From Rutidosis leptorrhynchoides (taxonomy: Eukaryota > Streptophyta > Magnoliopsida > Asterales > Asteraceae): a stretch of DNA of 64,000 bases. The position numbers and the translations under genes are program-made. The notes below the pieces were generated by a model. It ran no database searches. It saw only the letters and a list, made by a program, of their open reading frames with translations, and was not told the DNA's origin. The stretch covers positions 313,285,501 to 313,349,500 of the forward strand of contig NC_092339.1 in assembly GCF_046630445.1 (NCBI RefSeq), given 5' to 3'. Below, in pieces: positions 57,736-64,000 of the stretch; position 1 is the first letter of the stretch, and every line of letters begins with the position of its first letter.

Positions 57736-58550
57736 CCTAATTAGTTATTAGTTATTTAATTAGTTTTTAAGTTTAATTTTAAGTTATATTTATTAATATT
57801 AAGTTTTAAAATTATTATTAATTATATAAATTACTACTTTTATAAAATAATAATATAAAAATAATATTTTTATAAAATTTGTATTTTTATCATTGTAGTA
57901 ATAAATTATATATTTTTATCATTTATTTCGTAATTTATTTTTTTTTCGTTCGTAACTAGTTTTAAACTTAGTATTTTTGTCATAATAGCTCTAGATTTTT
58001 AGGCTTTGTCATAAAATCCCTTAAGTGCTTTTTCTTTAGATTAAAATTTAGGCGCTTTAGAATTCTACGACGTCTCTTATCGCTTTAGTATTTTATAGAT
58101 TTTAGTGCCTAATTAAGATATTGCCGTTTGGGATATAGAATTCCTTTAAGTTTTAATACCTTTAGACGCAACTTTTATTATTTAGTTTTTAGACTTTTGA
58201 GTTTCGATGCTTTACTTTCTTATTATTTTTTTTCGACCTTTTATTTTTCGATGCACTCTTTTTCTTTCTTATTTCTCGACGCTCTAGTTTTTAGGACATA
58301 GAATTTTCTTTATTTTCTTTAAATTTCGACGAAAAATTATTTTAAGCGGTTAAATTGATAGACATCCAAAATTTTCTGGTTCGTAGTAATAGTTGGATTT
58401 GTTAGTGGCGAGTTGTGGGCTTCCGATTTAAAGGGTCCTGGCTACCTGCTGCATCTATTGGCTATTCGAAACGTGGGCAAAATCAGAAAAGTCTATTAAT
58501 TTGATAACTTATATAATTTTTATTTTTATAACTTATAGGATATTCAGTGA
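57254..58550 (+). other. Leader of the Athila-type element
   Basis: Non-coding and very AT-rich. It holds another ATGCGATCGCAT-type pair (57559-57574 and 57592-57606), a (TTA)n run at about 57664-57732, and T-rich sequence with repeated TTTAG and CGACG words (57950-58340). No gene is seen. Confidence 0.75.
57664..57732. repeat. (TTA)n microsatellite
   Basis: About 70 bp of uninterrupted TTA/ATT repeats in the Athila leader. Confidence 0.95.
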
Positions 58551-60332
58551 ATGCACCGAGCAAAACGATCAAGACATCTAGCCATAATTGTCGCCGTTGA
58601 TTTTTCTTTAGAACCGTCATCTAGTCGACCAAGTACTCCAATTCAAATTTCCGATAATCCATTTTTTGAACCCGACCTCACAATTGAGAATCCGGAGGAT
58701 ATTCAGGGATAATACAAAGATCCTGAACCACTAATTATTCCTCCTGAACCACAAATCACTCATCCAGAGATTGTCGAGGAAGAAACCATTAAATTAGAAT
58801 CCTCTAGTGATTCAGATTCAACAAATTCAATCATGGAAAATCTGGAACCTCTAAGTATGGAAGACCGAATGAGGGCTAAACGCACTGGCCAAGGTCACGC
58901 AATTACTCAACCAGATATTAATGCGCCAGATTATGAAATCAAAGGACAAATCCTACACATGGTAACTAATCAATGTTAATTTAGTGGTGCGCCGAAGGAA
59001 GATCCAAACGAACATCTTCGAACCTTTAATAGGATTTGTACTCTATTTAAGATCAGAGAAGTGGAGGATGAACAGATCTATCTCATGTTATTTCCCTGGA
59101 CTTTAAAGGGAGAAGCCAAAGATTGGTTAGAATCGTTACCTGAAGGGCCGATTGATACATGGGATGTTTTAGTTGAAAAATTTCTTAAACAATTCTTTCC
59201 GACATCTAAAGCCGTGAGACTTCAAGGAGAAATAGTTACGTTTACGCAAAAGCCAAATGAAACTCTATATGAGGCGTGGACAAGATTTGGAAAGTTGTTG
59301 AGAGGATGTCCTCAACATGGTTTAGACACTTATCAAATAGTACAAATATTCTATCAAGAATGTGACATTACCATACGAAAAGACATCGACATAGCAGCTG
59401 GTGGTTCCATTATGAAGAAAACCGCAACTGAAGCTTATAAAATTATTGATAACACTGCTTCCCACTCACATGAGTGGCATCAAGAAAAAGATATCATTAG
59501 ATCATCTAAAGCGGCTAGAGCCGATTCTAGGCATGACTTTGATTCCCTTTCCGCAAAGATAGATGCTTTCGAGAGACGAATGGAAAAGACGACTAAAGAT
59601 ATCCAAGCAATACGAATTAGTTATGAGCAGTGTGGAGGACCACATTTGACAAAAGATTGTCTTAGTATTGAACAAACAATGGAACAAAGAGAGAATGTTT
59701 CATACATGAACCAAAGGCCTGGAAATAATTATCAAGGTAATTATCATCCGCCAAGACCAAACTACAATCAAAATCAGAATTATAACCGAAATATTCCATA
59801 CAAAAACCAACAAGGTCCTAGCAATCAGCAAGTATCCAACAATACTTACAATCAGCAAAGACCTATTTTTCCAATTAAACCACCACAAACCGATGATAAA
59901 AAGACAAATTTAGAAGATATGATGTCAAAGCTAGTTGAATCTCAAACGCAATTTTTCACATCTCAGAAACAAACGAATGAACAAAATGCTCAAGCATTTA
60001 GAAATCAACAAGCTTCTATTCAAAATCTGGAACAAGAAGTAAGCAACCTAGCAAGGTTGATAGGTGAAAGAAAACCGGGAAGTCTACCTAGCGATACAAA
60101 TGCTAACCCCCGGAATGAAACAGCTAAAGCCATTACCACAAGAAGTGGTATTACACTTAAACCACCTGAAATACCTGTAATTTCTGATGACTCTATTTCT
60201 ACTCCACAGGCACCATAGCCTGAGCAAGAGAAAGAAACAGAACCGGTAGTTGAAAAAGTTAATGAAGATAACACAGTTAAGGCTAAGCCTTATGTTAAAC
60301 CATACCAACCATCGCTTCCTTACCCAAGTAAA
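58551..60332 (+). pseudogene. Gag of the Athila-type element, with three in-frame stops
   Basis: The frame starts at ATG 58551 and continues into pol. In-frame stops lie at 58710-58712, 58977-58979 and 60216-60218. The stretch from 59061 encodes the retrotransposon gag core (LFPWTLKGEAKDWLESLP, FFPTSKA, ETLYEAWTRFGKLLRGCP). The downstream knuckle reads YEQCGGPHLTKDC, where the first position of the expected cysteine pair is a tyrosine. An Asn/Gln-rich stretch follows (about 59700-59870), then a coiled-coil-like segment and the TTRSG motif that leads to the protease in this lineage. Confidence 0.9.
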
Positions 60333-61598
60333 ATGAGAAAAGAAAGACTTGAAGCCGAGCAATCTAAATTCTTGGATATGTTTAAACAAATAAATGTAAA
60401 TCTTCCTTTCATTGATGTGATATCAGGAATGCCAAGATATGCTAAATTCTTGAAAGATCTAATCACAAATAGAAAGAAAATGGAAGAACTTTCGGCTGTT
60501 ACTATGAATGCTAATTGTTCTGCAGTGTTGTTGAATAAGCTACCAGAAAAACTTTCAGATCCAGGAAGTTTCACAATTCCATGTTGTCTGGGTAGTCTTA
60601 GTTCAATAGAAGCATTGGCAGATTTAGGTGCTAGTATAAATTTAATACCGTATTCATTATACACTAAACTAGACCTCGAAGAATTGAAACCAACACGAAT
60701 AAGCATACAACTAGCTGATCGATCAGTAAAATATCCTAGAGGGATAATGGAAAACATGCTAGTTAAAGTTAGTACTTTAGTATTTCCAGTAGATTTTGTT
60801 ATTTTGGACATGGAAGAAGATTTTCGAGTTCCTCTTATATTAGGAAGACCATTCTTAAACACGGCTAAAGCAATAATAGACGTGATCGGTAAGAAATTGA
60901 CCCTAAGTATAGAGGACGAGAGTGTTACCTTTTTTGTTGATAGAGCCATGCAACAACCACAATCTGAAGATGATACATGTTATTACATTCAAACTATAGA
61001 TTCACATACAGAATTGTTAAAAGAATTTCCAGAATTACAAGGAAAAGGAGAATGTTCTTTAGGAGAAGGAACTGAACCAATTGATGAAGCTGAAATGTTA
61101 GCCACACTCATGGCTAATGATTATGAACCAACAACAGAAGAACTTCAAATGCTAAAAGAGGAAGACAGATATCGATACAAATCATCGATAGAAGAACCAC
61201 CGACATTAGAGTTAAAGCCACTTCCAATCCATTTGGAATACGCTTATTTACATGGTGAATCTGAATTACTTGTAATAATATCGTCTTCTCTTATAGAAAA
61301 TGAAAAATCTCAACTCATTTCTGTGCTAAAAGCTCAAAAACCAGCTATTGCATGGAAAATTCATGATATTAAAGGCATAAGTCCTTCGTATTGCACACAT
61401 AAAATCCTTATGGAAGAAGACCATAAAACCTATGTGCAACGTCAACGAAGACTAAATCCAAAAATGCAAGATGTTGTTAAGAAAGAAATTATTAAACTGC
61501 TAGATGCAGGTTTAATTTATCCAATCTCTGATAGTCCATGGGTAAGCCCAGTTCAATGCGTACCTAAGAAGGGTGGCATGACTGTCATCACAAATGAA
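60333..61598 (+). pseudogene. Protease and start of reverse transcriptase (Athila-type)
   Basis: Same frame as gag. The aspartic protease shows ALADLGASINLIPYSLY and VPLILGRPFL. A linker rich in acidic residues leads to the reverse transcriptase start (HKILMEED, LNPKMQDVVKKEI, GLIYPISDSPWVSPVQCVPKKGG). The frame is lost in an A run near 61593-61600 by what looks like a single-base deletion; the reverse transcriptase continues in another frame. The antisense frame at 60320-60949 is a shadow. Confidence 0.92.
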
Positions 61599-62235
61599 AA
61601 AATGAGCTTATTCCTACTAGGACTGTAACAAGATGGCGTGTTTGTATTGATTATAGAAAATTAAATGACGCCACCAGAAAAGATCACTTCCCCTTACCTT
61701 TCATTGATCAAATGTTGGAAAGATTAGCCGGAAATAGTTACTATTGTTTTCTTGACGGTTTTTCCGGATATTTTCAAATTCTAATAGCACCCGAGGATCA
61801 AGAGAAAACCACGTTCACGTGCCCTTATGGTACTTTTGCGTACAAACGCATGCCATTTGGACTTTGCAACGCCCCTGCAACCTTTCAAAGGTGCATGATG
61901 GCGATTTTTTACGACATGATAGAAGAATGCATGGAAGTTTTCATGGATGACTTTTCAGTCTTCGGTGATACATTTGAATCATGTCTAGTTAATCTTGAAA
62001 GAATGCTTATTAGATGCGAGCAATCAAATCTAGTACTTAATTGGGAGAAATGTCATTTCATGGTTAAAGAAGGCATCGTTCTTGGTCATAAAATTTCAAA
62101 GGAAGGAATTGAAGTGGATAGAGCTAAAATAGATGTAATTGCTAAACTTCCACATCCCACCAATGTTAGAGGAGTTATGAGTTTTCTAGGGCATGCCGGT
62201 TTTTACCGACGTTTCATAAATGATTTTCCTAGAAA
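61599..62235 (+). pseudogene. Reverse transcriptase palm (Athila-type)
   Basis: Reads through the palm motifs WRVCIDYRKLN, YYCFLDGFSGYFQI, MPFGLCNAPATFQRCM, FMDDFSVFG and LGHKISKEGIEVD to FLGHAGFYRRFI. The catalytic aspartates in FLDG and FMDD are present. Near 62228 the frame shifts and a short piece (around ten codons compared with relatives) seems to be missing. Confidence 0.92.
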
Positions 62236-63052
62236 AGGATGCTCCATTCATCTTTTCAGATGAATGCATCAAATCTTTTAATATTCTTAAAGAAAAACTC
62301 ACTAATGCGCCGATCATGATAACTCCAAATTGAAATCTACCATTTGAACTCATGTGCGATGCAAGTGATTTTGCAATGGGAGTCGTTTTATGACAAAGGA
62401 TTGAAAAACGATTTCAACCTATTTATTACGCTAGTAAGATGTTACAAGGAGCACAAACAAATTACACAACTACTAAAAAAGAACTCCTTGCTATTGTCTT
62501 TTCTTTTGACAAATTCCGTTCATATCTCGTTCTAGCTAAAACGGTGATCTATACCGACCATTCTGCTCTTAGATACCTATTTTCAAAACAAGATGCCAAA
62601 CCACAATTAATCCATTGGATCTTACTCTTACAAGAGTTCGATATTGAAATCCGAGACAAAAAGGGAGCAGAGAATCTCACCCCTGATCATCTTTCTCGTC
62701 TTGAAAATCCCGAATTAGAAGTTCTAAATGAATCGGCCATACAAGATAACTTTCATGATGAATATCTATTGAAAATTGATTATAGTGAAATTCCATGGTT
62801 TGCAGACTATGCAAACTATTTAGTATGTGGATTCCTTGAAAAAGGGTTGTCGTACCAAAAACGAAAGAAATTCTTTAGTGATATAAAACACTATTTCTGG
62901 GAAGATCCACATTTGTTTAAAAGTTGTCCTGATGGAATAATCCGCCGATGCATATTCGGGGATGAAGCCAGTCAAATCTTAAACCATTGTCACCCAGGAC
63001 CAACAGGAGGGAATTATGGGCCTCAACTCACAGCAAGGAAAGTCTATGACGC
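62236..63052 (+). pseudogene. RNase H and integrase N-terminal part (Athila-type)
   Basis: RNase H is seen as [23 protein letters not shown] and [11 protein letters not shown], with stops TGA at 62331-62333 and 62391-62393. The frame from 62394 stays open through [10 protein letters not shown] and the integrase zinc-finger region ([23 protein letters not shown], in pieces), and then ends abruptly at KVYDA, where the LTR at 63053 begins. The frame continues into the LTR for about 29 foreign residues. Catalytic integrase residues are absent from the window. Confidence 0.9.
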
Positions 63053-64000
63053 TGATAATGCTAAAAACGAACATATATTTCATAGCATTGTCCCTCAAGA
63101 AAGACAAGCTTTTAGTTGCAATTGTTCTATTTACAAGTGATATTCGTTTAAATAATAAAAGGTGAAAATAAAAGACAGATTCGACGAATTGAAGACGCAA
63201 ACGACCAAAAAGCTCAAAAGTACAAAGTACAATCAAAGAGGTTCCAATTATTGATGAGAAACATCTCAAAATTACAAGAGTACAAGACGCGAAACGCAAA
63301 GTACAAGATATTAAATTATACGCAAGGACGTTCGAAAATCCGGAACCGGGACCAGAGTCAACTCTCAACGCTCGACGCAACGGACTAAAAATTACAAGTC
63401 AACTATGCACATAAATATAATATAATATTTAAATAATTCTTATAATTATTTATATATTATATTTATTTAATTAAAACGTCGACAAACAAGAAAACAAGGA
63501 ACTTTGAGCTGTCAACGACGGCCATGCGATTGCATGGCCTGGAGGAAGAAATCCCATGCGATCGCATGGCTAACTTTTCCAGCCCACGTGCCTATATAAA
63601 TCGCGTTTTTTGTGAACATCAAACACATCTTTTTCTCTTCATTCATCAACGTATATGTATATATATTTATATTATAATTTTAATTTTAATTTTAATTTTA
63701 ATTTCTAATAATAAGGGTATGTTAGCGAATGTTGTAAGGGTGTAAGTCGAAATTCTGTCCGTGTAACGCTACGCTATTTTTAATCATTGTAAGTTATGTT
63801 CAACCTTTTTACATTAATGTCTCGTAGCTAAGTTATTATTATGCTTATTTAAAACGAAGTAATCATGATGTTGGGCTAAAAATATTAAAATTGGGTAATT
63901 GGGCTTTGTACCATAATTGGGGTTTGGACAAAAGAACGACACTTGTGGAAATTAGACTATGGGCTATTAATGGGCTTTATATTTGTTTAACTAAATGATA
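63053..64000 (+). repeat. Second LTR of the Athila family, cut by the window end
   Basis: Starts TGATAATGCTAAAAACG like 55088 and can be followed for 948 bp. The pair of near-palindromic motifs sits at 63522-63537 and 63554-63569, with a TATA-like CTATATAAA at 63592. AT runs present in the first LTR are shortened here. Substitutions relative to the first LTR are frequent, so the two are not a young pair. Confidence 0.9.

Noticed and set aside
60320-60949. 209-codon minus-strand frame
   Set aside because: Antisense to the Athila protease region, which has unmistakable protease motifs on the plus strand.

Overview
This window is plant nuclear DNA: a eudicot, and by the style of its LTR retrotransposons most likely an asterid such as an Asteraceae species (family placement is my inference). 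The evidence is a split nuclear gene with GT-AG introns (ketoacyl-CoA reductase), a nuclear PsbY precursor, an arabinogalactan-type protein gene, and Angela, Tekay and Athila LTR retrotransposons together with CACTA, Harbinger, Helitron and Stowaway-like elements. Roughly four fifths of the window is transposon sequence, much of it nested. No tRNA, rRNA, CRISPR or bacterial operon was found.

Layout. 1-16974 is a three-level nest. A plus-strand gypsy-type element (internal 3' part at 1-200 and 12386-14744, 3' LTR at 14745-16974) is broken by a minus-strand solo LTR of a related family (201-12380, target duplication GAATT). That LTR is itself broken by a 9.8 kb element without coding capacity and with 3.18 kb LTRs (1185-10974, target duplication TATCC). 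17999-28265 is an L1-like ORF1 (DUF4283 plus zinc knuckle) followed directly by an L1-type 3' end, split by a very young Angela copia element (19109-27446, target duplication GACCG). 28266-31215 holds a decayed copia-like LTR with primer site and a tandem-repeat-rich Helitron with a clear 3' end. 31402-32349 is a Harbinger element.

32.5-38.8 kb is the only island of host genes: KCR (ER fatty-acid elongation), PSBY (photosystem II) and an arabinogalactan-like secreted protein, with a small CACTA element between the last two. 40633-54867 is a complete but inactivated Tekay-type chromovirus on the minus strand (target duplication TATTT). Its gag is split by a solo LTR (47445-50167, target duplication TTAGG), and it carries an extra 5' ORF of its own. 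55088-64000 is an Athila element on the plus strand, with tRNA-Asp-type primer site, stop-riddled gag-pol and a second LTR that starts inside the integrase.

Most notable observations. (1) Clusters of near-palindromic 12-16 bp motifs recur in LTRs of several families: ATGCGATCGCAT-type motifs just upstream of the TATA box in two families, GGACGCCGTCC-type motifs in a third, and TCGCG-type motifs in a fourth. (2) The Tekay extra ORF contains an internal 31-residue duplication, two SUMO-interaction-like motifs, an acidic block and a possible C-terminal coiled coil, and its ATG follows a strong splice-acceptor-like sequence. (3) The non-coding element, the Tekay element and the solo LTR share the same LTR sub-blocks, suggesting cross-mobilisation. 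All sequence comparisons were done by eye.
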